Assembly: GCF_000719115.1 (NCBI RefSeq)
Contig: NZ_JOEA01000021.1
Span: 105,219-169,218, forward strand
Direction of reading: 5' to 3'
Origin: Lentzea albidocapillata
GTDB taxonomy: Bacteria; Actinomycetota; Actinomycetes; Mycobacteriales; Pseudonocardiaceae
Length of the DNA stretch: 64,000 nucleotides
Both the position numbers and the translations under genes were made by a program. Every line of letters starts with the position of its first letter. Position 1 is the first letter of the stretch. Below the pieces are notes generated by a model. That model was given only the letters and a program-made list of their open reading frames with translations. It did no database searches and had not been told where the DNA came from. Below are positions 46,774 through 54,781 of the stretch, piece by piece.

Positions 46774-46797
46774 CCTGTTCCCCCAAGATGGTGTGTT

Positions 46798-47327
46798 GTG
46801 ACGACGCGAATCGTATTGGTGCGCCACGCGCAGTCCGTCCCGCCGTGGTTCGGCGTGCCCGACGACGACCAGCGCCCGCTGACGCCCGCAGGCGTGGAGG
46901 CGGCGAAGTCGTTGGCAGGGCGCCTCACCGCGTACGGGCCTGCCGCGGTGTTGTCGAGCCCGCAGTTGCGCGCGGTGCAGACCGTCACACCGGCCGCCGA
47001 CGCGCTGGGGCTCGCGGTGACGACGTGGCCCGAGCTGCGGGAATGGGAGTCGGGACTGGTGCCGAGTGCGGACTGGGAGGCCCGGTACGCCCGTAGCTGG
47101 GCTCACCCAGGCTCCGTGCACGGGGCCGGGGAGAGCCTTGACGCGCTGACCTCGCGGGCCGGGAAAGCATTGGCGCGCATGGCCGAGGAGTACCCGGACG
47201 TGACTGTGCGCTGGTGGGGTCGCACGGGACGTTCCTGACGCGTGCGTTGATCGCGGCGGGGCACCCCGCGGACTGGGCGTTCTGGCGCGCGCTGCCGATG
47301 CCGGCGGTCTACGAGGTCATGGGCTGA
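46798..47327 (+). pseudogene. Histidine phosphatase (phosphoglycerate mutase superfamily), frameshifted
   Basis: From GTG 46798 the frame encodes the RHG-type start IVLVRHAQSVPPWFG and continues through GAGESLDAL to EEYPDVTV. It then leaves frame and stops at 47238. Another frame carries on with GSHGTFLTRALIAAGHPADWAFWRALPMPAVYEVMG to TGA at 47327, which includes the second catalytic His (SHGTFL). Restoring one G near 47208 (GTGCGCTG to GTGGCGCTG) rebuilds a normal protein of about 175 residues. As written the enzyme lacks its C-terminal His and should be inactive. Confidence 0.85.
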
Positions 47328-47374
47328 CCTGCGCGGACGCGAAATTGTCGGTGCCGGGTGGGATAATTGAAATC

Positions 47375-47401
47375 AGGGGTCCCCCTGGGCGGGGGACCCC
47401 T
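47375..47401. terminator. Bidirectional hairpin terminator
   Basis: AGGGGTCCCCC (47375-47385) and GGGGGACCCCT (47391-47401) pair perfectly over 11 bp with loop TGGGC. It lies between the convergent phosphatase remnant and the coiled-coil gene. A TTTCAATT stretch follows on the minus-strand side. Confidence 0.85.
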
Positions 47402-47417
47402 GCGTGAGCTTGCGGCG

Positions 47418-48830
47418 TCAGGACTTCTTGGCGGTCTGCGGGCGCGCGAGCTGCGCCGTGGGGCCGTCGAGCTGAGGTGCCTGAGCCTGAGGTGTCTGCG
47501 CCTGCGGCGCCTTGGGCTGGGGAGCCTGAGCCGGCTTGTTCGGCGCGGCCTGCTGAGCCGCGGAGGCCTGCTTCGCAGGAGCGGCAGCCGGGGCCTGAGC
47601 CTGCGTGGGCTGGGCCTGCGCCGGAGAACCGGAACCCTGCGCTGCGGCAGCCTGGGCCTCGGGACCTTGCGCCGGAGCGCCTGACCCCTGCGCCGGAGCA
47701 GCCTGTGCCGGAGCGCTCGAACCCTGGGAACCGGAACCCTGAGCCTGGGCACCTGAACGCTGTGCGGGAGTGCCCGGACCCTGTGCCGGAGTGCCCGGAC
47801 CCTGCGCGGCAGGAGCGGGCGCGGACGGCTTCTCCTCCTCCACCGGGTCGAGCAGCGGCACGACCTCCTGCAGCGCCGTCCGCACGTTGTGGAGCTGGTG
47901 CGACAGGCGGTTGCGGAGGTTGCGGAGCTGCTCCACGCGCTGGGTGGCGGCGGTGGTGCGGCGGTTGGCTTCCTCGGTGGCCTCGCGCACGCGGCGGTTC
48001 GACTCGTCGGTCGCTTCCTGGATGCGCGCGGTGGCCTCGGTGAACGCGGCGTGGCGGCGGCGGTTGGCCTCTTCGGTGGCCTCGCGGACGCGGCGTTCGG
48101 CGTCGGCCTTCGAGGTGGTCTGCTCCTGCGCGATCGCGGCTCGGACGCGGGCGGCTTCCTCGGCGGCCTCGCGCATGCGGCGGTCGGCCTCGTTCTTGGA
48201 GGCTGCCTCCTGGGCTGCCAGCGTCGCCATCGCCTCGGAGCGGCGGGCGGCCATCGCGATCTCGAAGTCCTCTTCGACGGTCACGCGGCGCTGCTCGGAC
48301 TCGTCGGCGATCTTGCGGGCGGCGCTCTCGGCCTCGGAGACGATCTTCTCGGCCTCGTTGCGCGCGGTCTCCAGCACGCCCTTGTGCTCGGCCTCCATGG
48401 CCGCGCGGCGTTCGTCGAGTTCGGCGATCAGCGTTTCGTAGCGCTGGCGCAGCACACCCGCGTCGGCTTCCGCCTTGGCACGGATGTGCCCGCCCTCGGC
48501 TTCGGCGCGGGCCTTGATCTCGTTGGCCTCGTCCTGGGCCAGCCGCAGCATGCGCTGGAGGCGCTCGGAGAGCCCCTCCAGCGTCGTCGGCGGCAGTGAC
48601 AGGCGCTCCACCTGGTTGCGCATCTCGGTGATCTCCGAGCGTGCGGCTTCCAGCTGGCGCGCCAGGTCGGACGTCTGGGACACGGCGGCATCGCGGTCCG
48701 CGGCGAGCAGCCGCAGGTCCGAGTCGAGGCGTTCGAGATGATCCTCGACCTGAGCGCGGTCGTAACCGCGCTTGACGATGTCGAAGCCGGATCCCAGTGG
48801 GACGAGGTCACGGTCGTCGGCGAGGCCCAT
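47418..48830 (-). CDS. Large coiled-coil protein with DivIVA-like N-terminus
   Basis: 470 residues. The N-terminus FDIVKRGYDRAQVEDHLERLDSDL matches the DivIVA-type lead-in. Residues about 40-340 are almost continuous coiled coil, including repeated blocks of the form ERRVREATEEANRR. The last 130 residues are low-complexity Ala/Gln/Pro/Gly/Ser with PAQGSG-type repeats. The shape suggests a cytoskeletal or polar-growth scaffold like the filament-forming proteins of Streptomyces, but the exact family is uncertain. ATG 48830 was preferred over GTG 48839. Confidence 0.78.
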   Translation of the reverse strand: MGLADDRDLVPLGSGFDIVKRGYDRAQVEDHLERLDSDLRLLAADRDAAVSQTSDLARQLEAARSEITEMRNQVERLSLPPTTLEGLSERLQRMLRLAQDEANEIKARAEAEGGHIRAKAEADAGVLRQRYETLIAELDERRAAMEAEHKGVLETARNEAEKIVSEAESAARKIADESEQRRVTVEEDFEIAMAARRSEAMATLAAQEAASKNEADRRMREAAEEAARVRAAIAQEQTTSKADAERRVREATEEANRRRHAAFTEATARIQEATDESNRRVREATEEANRRTTAATQRVEQLRNLRNRLSHQLHNVRTALQEVVPLLDPVEEEKPSAPAPAAQGPGTPAQGPGTPAQRSGAQAQGSGSQGSSAPAQAAPAQGSGAPAQGPEAQAAAAQGSGSPAQAQPTQAQAPAAAPAKQASAAQQAAPNKPAQAPQPKAPQAQTPQAQAPQLDGPTAQLARPQTAKKS

Positions 48831-48840
48831 GCCCCTCACG

Positions 48841-48856
48841 CTACCCGTTCGGGTAG
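48841..48856 (-). terminator. Short hairpin between ccr and the coiled-coil gene
   Basis: CTACCC-GTTC-GGGTAG is a perfect 6-bp stem, extendable to 7 with a two-base loop. It lies ten bases downstream of the ccr stop, on the side where ccr transcription ends. The small size makes its strength doubtful. Confidence 0.4.
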
Positions 48857-48866
48857 CCCCGGAAGG

Positions 48867-50180
48867 TCACACACCCCGGAAACGATTGATAGCCGTGAGG
48901 TGCTTCGCGCGCAGTTCGTGATCCAGCACACCAAGACCTTCTTCCGGCGCAAGGCAGAGCACGCCGACCTTGCCCTGGTGCGTGTTGCGATGCACGTCGT
49001 GCGCGGCCTGGCCTGTTTCGTCCATTGAGTACACCTTGGACACTGTCGGGTGGATCTTTCCCTTTGCGATCAACCGGTTCGCCTCCCACGCCTCGCGGTA
49101 GTTCGCGAAGTGCGAGGAGATGATGCTCTTCAGGTTCATCCACAGGTAGCGGTTGTCGTACTGGTGCATGTACCCGGAGGTCGACGCGCACGTGACGATC
49201 TTGCCGCCCTTGCGCGCCACGAACACCGACGCGCCGAACGTCTCGCGGCCGGGGTGCTCGAACACGATGTCCGGGTCCTCGCCGCCCGTCAGCTCACGGA
49301 TGCGAGCGCCGAAACGCTTCCACTCACGCGGGTCCTGCTCGTGCTCGTTCTTCCAGAACTTGTAGCCCTCGGCGGAACGATCGATGATCAGATCGGCACC
49401 CATGGACCGAACGATCTCCGCCTTCTCCGGCGACGAGACGACGCAGATGGGCGTGGCACCACCGTTCAGCGCGAACTGCGTGGCGTACGAACCGAGGCCG
49501 CCCGACGCGCCCCAGATCAGCACGGTGTCGCCCTGCTTCATGTTCGCGCCGTTGGTCGACACGAGCTGCCGGTACGCGGTGGAGTTCACCAGACCGGGCG
49601 ACGCCGCCTCCTCCCACGTGAGGTGCTTCGGCATCGGCATCAGCTGGTTCGACTTCACCAGCGCGAGGTCCGCGAGGCCACCGAAGTTCGTCTCGAAACC
49701 CCAGATCCGCTGCTGCGGGTCGAGCATCGTGTCGTTGTGGCCGTCCGGTGCCTCCAGAGGCACGTCCAGGCAGTGCGCCACGACGCGGTCGCCCGGCTTC
49801 CACGCGGTGACGCCGGGACCGGTGCGCACGACGACGCCGGCCAGGTCCGATCCCACGACGTGGTACGGCAGGTCGTGCCGGCCGCCCAGCTTCTTCAGGA
49901 AGCCGAACGTGGACACCGGCTCGAAGATCGAGGTCCACACGGTGTTGTAGTTGATCGCGGACGCCATGACGGCGACCAGCGCCTCACCCGGACCGAGCTC
50001 CGGCGTGGCGACTTCGTCGATGTGCAGCGACTTGCGCGGGTCTTTGTCCCGCGTCTCGAGGCCCGAGAACATGTCGGCCTCGTCCGCGTGCACTGTCACG
50101 CCCCGATAGCTCTCCGGAACGTCCAACGAACCGATCGCGCCCAGCTCATCGGCCAGGATCGCGTCAAGGATCTTCTGCAC
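48867..50180 (-). CDS. ccrA: Crotonyl-CoA carboxylase/reductase
   Basis: 437-residue medium-chain reductase that uses NADPH and CO2 to turn crotonyl-CoA into ethylmalonyl-CoA. The sequence follows the Streptomyces enzyme closely: RDKDPRKSLHIDEV, NYNTVWTSIFEP, PYHVVGSDLAGVVVRTGPGV, IWGFETNFGGLADLALVKSNQL, WGASGGLGSYATQFAL (Rossmann loop), EHPGRETFGASVF and SSHFANYREAWEANRLI. The N in NYN and the FE of WGFETN correspond to CO2-pocket residues described for this family. GTG 50180 was chosen since upstream residues are not family-like. A perfect palindrome lies 46 bases upstream. Confidence 0.95.
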   Translation of the reverse strand: MQKILDAILADELGAIGSLDVPESYRGVTVHADEADMFSGLETRDKDPRKSLHIDEVATPELGPGEALVAVMASAINYNTVWTSIFEPVSTFGFLKKLGGRHDLPYHVVGSDLAGVVVRTGPGVTAWKPGDRVVAHCLDVPLEAPDGHNDTMLDPQQRIWGFETNFGGLADLALVKSNQLMPMPKHLTWEEAASPGLVNSTAYRQLVSTNGANMKQGDTVLIWGASGGLGSYATQFALNGGATPICVVSSPEKAEIVRSMGADLIIDRSAEGYKFWKNEHEQDPREWKRFGARIRELTGGEDPDIVFEHPGRETFGASVFVARKGGKIVTCASTSGYMHQYDNRYLWMNLKSIISSHFANYREAWEANRLIAKGKIHPTVSKVYSMDETGQAAHDVHRNTHQGKVGVLCLAPEEGLGVLDHELRAKHLTAINRFRGV

Positions 50181-50226
50181 GGCGGCATTCCTTCCCGAGT
50201 GAGGGATAGTCGCAGGTTGCCGGAGG

Positions 50227-50240
50227 TTACTCATCAGTAA
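50227..50240. promoter_or_regulatory. Candidate operator upstream of ccr, perfect palindrome TTACTCATCAGTAA
   Basis: TTACT and AGTAA are exact inverted halves around CATC, 46 bases before the ccr start codon. It is the best copy of a motif found at four other acyl-CoA-related promoters in this window. Binding by a TetR-family repressor is inferred from size and symmetry. A TetR gene lies 540 bases away. Confidence 0.6.
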
Positions 50241-50359
50241 ACGATCCAGAATCACGCGTGTGAGGGATCCCACCCAGAAATGTTGACCGGGCGGCCAACC
50301 AAGAGGACCATCAAACGTGTCCGTAATGGAGGAGGTAGCCAGAAAGGACAGGTGCAGCG

Positions 50360-50719
50360 ATGACCAAGGCGTGGACCAGGTGGCAGGACTGGGCCGAGGT
50401 GACGATCGGCGTACTGGTGCTGCTGTCTCCGCTCGTCGTGGACACCTCTAACGCGGCCATGTGGACGATGATCGTGCTCGGCGCGCTCATCGCGATCGAC
50501 GGACTCGTCGAACTCGCCAGGCCCGCGATGATCTACGGGGAGTACGTGCAGATGGTGCTCGGAGCACTGCTGTTCATCTCGCCGTGGGTGATGAGCTACA
50601 GCGACCTGATGGCGGCCTCGTGGGTCTCCTGGGTCGGTGGCGTGCTCACCGTGGCCGCGGGGGCGCTGGCGATGCCCTCCGCGAACGCCGCGCACTCGGC
50701 CGCGGCGCAACCGCACTGA
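50360..50719 (+). CDS. SPW-repeat membrane protein
   Basis: 119 residues with four membrane helices. The two halves are related: WAEVTIGVLVLLSPLV and EYVQMVLGALLFISPWVM, the latter carrying the SPW signature. WVSWVGGVLTVAAGALA ends the second half. The family is known only by fold. ATG 50360, with GGAC and CAGCG upstream, lies 179 bases from divergent ccr. Confidence 0.8.
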   Translation: MTKAWTRWQDWAEVTIGVLVLLSPLVVDTSNAAMWTMIVLGALIAIDGLVELARPAMIYGEYVQMVLGALLFISPWVMSYSDLMAASWVSWVGGVLTVAAGALAMPSANAAHSAAAQPH

Positions 50720-50733
50720 TCGGCCGGAAAACC

Positions 50734-50762
50734 TGTGGGCCCAGGAGCTTTCTGGGCCCACA
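50734..50762 (+). terminator. Hairpin between the SPW and TetR genes
   Basis: TGTGGGCCCAG (50734-50744) pairs with CTGGGCCCACA (50752-50762) over 11 bp with loop GAGCTTT. It starts 15 bases after the SPW stop and ends just before the TetR gene, so it may separate their transcription or structure the TetR leader. Confidence 0.65.
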
Positions 50763-50779
50763 CAACCATGGAGGAACGC

Positions 50780-51358
50780 GTGGAGGACTCGGCCAAGGAA
50801 CGCATCCTGGCCGCGGCTGAGGAGCTCTTCGCCGACGGAGGCTTCGACGCCACCCCGACCTCGCGGATCGCCGAGCGCGCCGGCGTGCCCAAAGGCCTGG
50901 TGCACTACTACTTCAACCGCAAGAAGGACCTGCTCGCCGCACTGGTCGCGCGGTTGCCGGACAGCACGGTCGATCACCGCAGGGTCGTCGTCGCGGGAGA
51001 CGTCGCGGAGTCGCTGAGAAGGCTCGTGGCCGCTCTTGACGCGCGCTTGAACGCCTCGCCGCTGCTCTCACACCTGTTGTGGCGTGAAGCGGATACGCAT
51101 TCGGCTGTGCGCGACGCGATGCAGGCGCGCTACGACAACGTTGCGGCGCAGATCAAACAGGTCATCCTCGCCGCGGGCGGGGCAGCCGTCGCGATCAAGG
51201 ACGTCGAGGCCGCCGCGGCACTCCTCGCGCTGGCCGTCAGCTACCGGCACTCGGTGGCGAGGCACAGCGACGAGGAGGATCCGATCGACCGCGAACTGAA
51301 CTTCGTCGCCAGCGCCCTCGTCGCTAGTGCTTCGCCGCGGGTTCGACCAGCTCGATGA
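50780..51358 (+). CDS. TetR-family transcriptional regulator
   Basis: 192 residues. The N-terminal helix-turn-helix is standard: RILAAAEELFADGGFDATPTSRIAERAGVPKGLVHYYFNRKKDLLAAL. The C-terminal domain is all-helical with no recognisable ligand signature. GTG 50780 has GGAGG six bases upstream; ATG 50768 is also in frame. It lies between ccr and mce/phaA, all of which carry the TTACT/AGTAA motif, making it the leading candidate for the regulator of that motif. It overlaps convergent mce by 35 bases. Confidence 0.88.
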   Translation: MEDSAKERILAAAEELFADGGFDATPTSRIAERAGVPKGLVHYYFNRKKDLLAALVARLPDSTVDHRRVVVAGDVAESLRRLVAALDARLNASPLLSHLLWREADTHSAVRDAMQARYDNVAAQIKQVILAAGGAAVAIKDVEAAAALLALAVSYRHSVARHSDEEDPIDRELNFVASALVASASPRVRPAR

Positions 51359-51767
51359 GCACGCCGCCCGCGTCCTTCGGGTGCACGAAGTTGACCCGGC
51401 TGCCGGACGTGCCGCGCCTGGCCGCGTCGTAGAGCAGCCGCAGGCCCTTCGCCCGCAGCGCGTCCGCCGCGACGTCCACATCGGACACCCGGTAGGCGAG
51501 CTGCTGCAGGCCGGGGCCGGAGCGGCCGATGAACTTCGCGATCGTCGAGTCCTCGTTCAGCGGGGCCAGCAACTGGATCGCGGTGCCCGCGTGGTCACCG
51601 GGCGCGTGCAGCATCGCCTCACGCACGCCCTGCTCCTCGTTCACCTCTTCGTGAGCGACCTCGAGGCCGAAGTTGTCGCGGTAGAACGCGATGGCGACGT
51701 CGAGATCGGGCACGGCGATGCCCACGTGGTCGATCGCGGTCACGAATCGAGCGAGGTCTGCGTTCAT
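51324..51767 (-). CDS. mce: Methylmalonyl-CoA/ethylmalonyl-CoA epimerase
   Basis: 147-residue VOC-fold metalloenzyme that inverts the C2 stereocentre of methylmalonyl- and ethylmalonyl-CoA. Metal-ligand motifs: DHVGIAVPDLDVAIAFY (His14), GTAIQLLAPL (Gln66), LQQLAYRVSD, and GGVLIELVEPA with the terminal Glu. ATG 51767. It diverges from phaA, and the shared 125-base region has one operator-like site. Confidence 0.93.
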   Translation of the reverse strand: MNADLARFVTAIDHVGIAVPDLDVAIAFYRDNFGLEVAHEEVNEEQGVREAMLHAPGDHAGTAIQLLAPLNEDSTIAKFIGRSGPGLQQLAYRVSDVDVAADALRAKGLRLLYDAARRGTSGSRVNFVHPKDAGGVLIELVEPAAKH

Positions 51768-51825
51768 AGCGGGGAAGGGTAACTACCTGATCGGTGCAGG
51801 TGCTCCTGTGCGGGGTCTCACACGA

Positions 51826-51839
51826 TTACCGCCCAGTAG
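51826..51839. promoter_or_regulatory. Candidate operator (TTACTNNNNAGTAA-like) between mce and phaA
   Basis: TTACCGCCCAGTAG matches eight of ten defined positions. It lies 58 bases from mce and 53 from phaA, so a single site could control both divergent genes. Confidence 0.5.
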
Positions 51840-51892
51840 CCCCAGGTATGGTTCTTAGTTAACGACCGTTCGCTCTTCCAATGGAGGCAGTT

Positions 51893-53083
51893 GTGTCCGG
51901 TTCCGTCATCGTCGCCGGGGCGCGTACCCCGATGGGTCGCCTGCTGGGATCGCTCAAGGACTTCTCGGGCGCCCAGCTGGGTGGCGTCGCGATCAAGGCG
52001 GCACTGGAACGCGCCGGCGTGGCCCCCGAGCAGGTGCAGTACGTGATCATGGGTCAGGTGCTCACCGCCGGCGCGGGCCAGATTCCCGCCCGCCAGGCCG
52101 CTGTGGCCGCGGGCATCCCGATGAGCGTGCCCGCGCTGACGATCAACAAGGTGTGCCTGTCCGGCATCGACGCGATCGCGCTGGCCGACCAGCTGATCCG
52201 CGCCGGCGAGTTCGACGTCGTCGTGGCCGGTGGCCAGGAGTCGATGACGCAGGCGCCGCACCTGCTGCCGAAGTCGCGCGGCGGGTTCAAGTACGGCGAC
52301 GTGACGATGGTCGACCACATGGCGCACGACGGTCTGTTCTGCGCGTTCGACCAGGTCGCGATGGGCGTCTCGACCGAGAAGTACAACGGCCGCTACGGCG
52401 TCACGCGGGAGGAGCAGGACGCGTTCTCCGCGCGTTCGCACCAGCTCGCCGCGAAGGCCGCCGGGAACGGTGTCTTCGAGGCCGAGATCGCACCGGTCGC
52501 GATCCCGCAGCGCAAGGGCGACCCGGTCCTGTTCAGCACGGACGAGGGCGTGCGTGCCGACACCACCGCCGACTCGCTCGGCAAGCTGCGCCCGGCGTTC
52601 GCCGCCGACGGCACCATCACCGCGGGTTCGGCGTCGCAGATCTCCGACGGCGCGGCCGCCGTGGTCGTGATGAGCAAGGCGAAGGCCGAGGAACTGGGCC
52701 TGGAGTGGATCGCGGAGATCGGCGCCCACGGCGTCGTCGCGGGTCCCGACGCCTCGCTGCACGAGCAGCCGTCCAACGCCATCAAGGCCGCGTGCGCCAA
52801 GGAGGGCATCGACCCCGCCGACCTCGACCTGATCGAGATCAACGAGGCGTTCGCCGCGGTCGGCATCGTTTCTTCCCGTCAGCTCGGAATCTCCGAGGAC
52901 AAGGTCAACGTCAACGGCGGCGCCATCGCGCTGGGCCACCCGATCGGCATGTCCGGCGCCCGCATCGCCCTGCACCTCGCGCTCGAGCTGCAGCGACGCG
53001 GCGGCGGCGTGGGTGCCGCGGCACTGTGCGGTGGTGGTGGTCAGGGCGACGCTCTGATCATCCGCGTGCCCGTCAAGGCCTAG
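51893..53083 (+). CDS. Acetyl-CoA acetyltransferase (thiolase)
   Basis: 396-residue biosynthetic-type thiolase condensing two acetyl-CoA to acetoacetyl-CoA. The nucleophile is C88 in [40 protein letters not shown] and the second Cys in [14 protein letters not shown] complete the active site. GTG 51893 follows GGAGG. The TAG stop overlaps the meaB GTG. Confidence 0.95.
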   Translation: MSGSVIVAGARTPMGRLLGSLKDFSGAQLGGVAIKAALERAGVAPEQVQYVIMGQVLTAGAGQIPARQAAVAAGIPMSVPALTINKVCLSGIDAIALADQLIRAGEFDVVVAGGQESMTQAPHLLPKSRGGFKYGDVTMVDHMAHDGLFCAFDQVAMGVSTEKYNGRYGVTREEQDAFSARSHQLAAKAAGNGVFEAEIAPVAIPQRKGDPVLFSTDEGVRADTTADSLGKLRPAFAADGTITAGSASQISDGAAAVVVMSKAKAEELGLEWIAEIGAHGVVAGPDASLHEQPSNAIKAACAKEGIDPADLDLIEINEAFAAVGIVSSRQLGISEDKVNVNGGAIALGHPIGMSGARIALHLALELQRRGGGVGAAALCGGGGQGDALIIRVPVKA

Positions 53084-54045
53084 TGTCCTTGGCTGTGGCC
53101 ACAGCTGTTGACGTAGCAGGACTGGTCGACCGCGCGCGTGACGGCGAACCGCGCGCGGTCGCCAGGCTGATCTCGCTGGTGGAACAGGCGAGTTCGGCCC
53201 TCCCGGAGGTGGCTGCGGCGCTCGCCCCGTACACCGGCAACGCCCAGGTCATCGGCCTGACCGGCGCCCCCGGCGTGGGCAAGTCGACCTCCACCAACGC
53301 CCTCGTGCGCGCCTTCCGCGCCGAGGGCAAGCGCGTCGCCGTGATCGCCGTCGACCCGTCCAGCCCGTTCTCGGGCGGCGCCCTGCTGGGCGACCGCGTG
53401 CGGATGGGCGACCACGCCACCGATCCCGGCGTCTTCATCCGCTCGATGGCCACCCGAGGCCACCTCGGCGGCCTGTCCTGGGCCACCCCGCAGGCGTTGC
53501 GCGTGCTCGACGCCGCCGGTTTCGACGTGATCCTCGTGGAGACGGTCGGCGTCGGTCAGTCCGAGGTGGAGATCGTCGCCCTCGCCGACACGACCATCGT
53601 CCTGCTGGCGCCAGGCATGGGCGACGGCATCCAGGCCGCGAAGGCGGGCATCCTGGAGATCGCGGACGTCTTCGTCGTCAACAAGGCCGACCGTGACGGC
53701 GCCGACCAGACCGCGCGCGACCTCAAGTACATGATCTCCCTGGGCCGCCGCGACCGCTCCGGCCCGGTCTGGCGCCCACCGGTGGTCAAAACGGTGGCCG
53801 CCCGCATGGAGGGCCTCGACCGCGTGGTCGAGGCGATCGCCGAGCACCAGTCGTGGATGGCCTCGCACGGCGAACTCGCGGAACGCCGCCTCCGCAGGGC
53901 AGGCGCCGAGATCGAGGCGATCGCCGTGGACCGCGTCCGCACCCGCTTCGGCCCGGTGGACCATCTCGCGAAGCGCGTGGTGTCCGGCGAACTGGATCCG
54001 TTCGCCGCGGCGGAGCTGTTGATCAGCGGTAACCTGCGGTCATGA
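53083..54045 (+). CDS. meaB: B12-mutase-associated GTPase chaperone MeaB
   Basis: 320-residue G3E P-loop GTPase that loads and protects adenosylcobalamin mutases. Walker A is GAPGVGKS (61-68). IAVDPSSPFSGGALLGDRVRM, the ETVGVGQSE switch, and the NKAD base-specificity motif are all present, and the C-terminal dimerisation helices follow. GTG 53083 overlaps the thiolase stop, and GTG 53095 is an alternative. The partner mutase is presumably the enzyme at 19.7 kb or another elsewhere. Confidence 0.94.
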   Translation: MSLAVATAVDVAGLVDRARDGEPRAVARLISLVEQASSALPEVAAALAPYTGNAQVIGLTGAPGVGKSTSTNALVRAFRAEGKRVAVIAVDPSSPFSGGALLGDRVRMGDHATDPGVFIRSMATRGHLGGLSWATPQALRVLDAAGFDVILVETVGVGQSEVEIVALADTTIVLLAPGMGDGIQAAKAGILEIADVFVVNKADRDGADQTARDLKYMISLGRRDRSGPVWRPPVVKTVAARMEGLDRVVEAIAEHQSWMASHGELAERRLRRAGAEIEAIAVDRVRTRFGPVDHLAKRVVSGELDPFAAAELLISGNLRS

Positions 54046-54650
54046 CCGCTTGGGGAGCACCTCCACCCGTCATCGTCGACCTCGGCAAGAGCGACACCCG
54101 CAAGGTGCTGATCGGCGGCTCGGTCGCCGGAATCCTGGGCATCCTCGCCCTGATCGGTGCCGTCACCGCCTTCATGGACGGCGAACCGGTGGGCGGCAGC
54201 ATCGCGGCCGTCATCGGCATCGCGTTCACCGGCATCGGCGTCATGGCCGTCGTCAAGTGGAAGACCATCTCCCGCCCCCGCAAACTCGTCATCGAGCAGC
54301 AGGGCATCCGCCTGGACGACCCGCAGGGCATGCCGTGGGCGGTGGCCTGGCAGGACCTGGGCGCGATCTCGATCTCCCGAACCCAGGAACGCGCAGTTCA
54401 GCTGGCAGACGCCCTGGTGCGCCGGACCTTGGTGCGCGTCGACCTGCACCCGCGCGACCCGCAGCAGTTCCGGCCCGCGCACCCGACGATGGAGCCCCTG
54501 TGGGAGTTCCACCGCGTGCAGAACGGCTACCGGCTGCCGCTCGGGGACTCGGCCGGGTTCATCGGGCCGATCGACCACGGGCTCCGCACGTTCGCCCCGC
54601 AGATCTACCGCGGAGTGATCGACGAGGGTTTCACCGTCGGCCTGCACTGA
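54042..54650 (+). CDS. Two-span membrane protein of unknown function
   Basis: 202 residues. Two helices (VLIGGSVAGILGILALIGAVTAF and SIAAVIGIAFTGIGVMAVV) are followed by a cytoplasmic beta-rich domain (LVIEQQGIRLDDP, WAVAWQDLGAISISR) reminiscent of bacterial PH-like domains. ATG 54042 overlaps the meaB stop (ATGA), so it is co-translated with meaB. No role is known. Confidence 0.65.
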   Translation: MTAWGAPPPVIVDLGKSDTRKVLIGGSVAGILGILALIGAVTAFMDGEPVGGSIAAVIGIAFTGIGVMAVVKWKTISRPRKLVIEQQGIRLDDPQGMPWAVAWQDLGAISISRTQERAVQLADALVRRTLVRVDLHPRDPQQFRPAHPTMEPLWEFHRVQNGYRLPLGDSAGFIGPIDHGLRTFAPQIYRGVIDEGFTVGLH

Positions 54651-54781
54651 TCGCACGCACCTCCGCTCTCAGTAGCCCCAAAGTTCACTGTTGCAGTGAT
54701 GGTCTCCCCGTTGACTACGCTCGGGAGTTACTCTCAGTCGTTCGTACGGTGTCACTTCTATCCCCCCAAAGGGTTGAAGCC

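Noticed and set aside
54732..54745. TTACTCTCAGTCGT upstream of the histidine kinase, tested as a sixth copy of the TTACT/AGTAA motif
   Set aside because: Only the left half matches; the right half is wrong by several positions.
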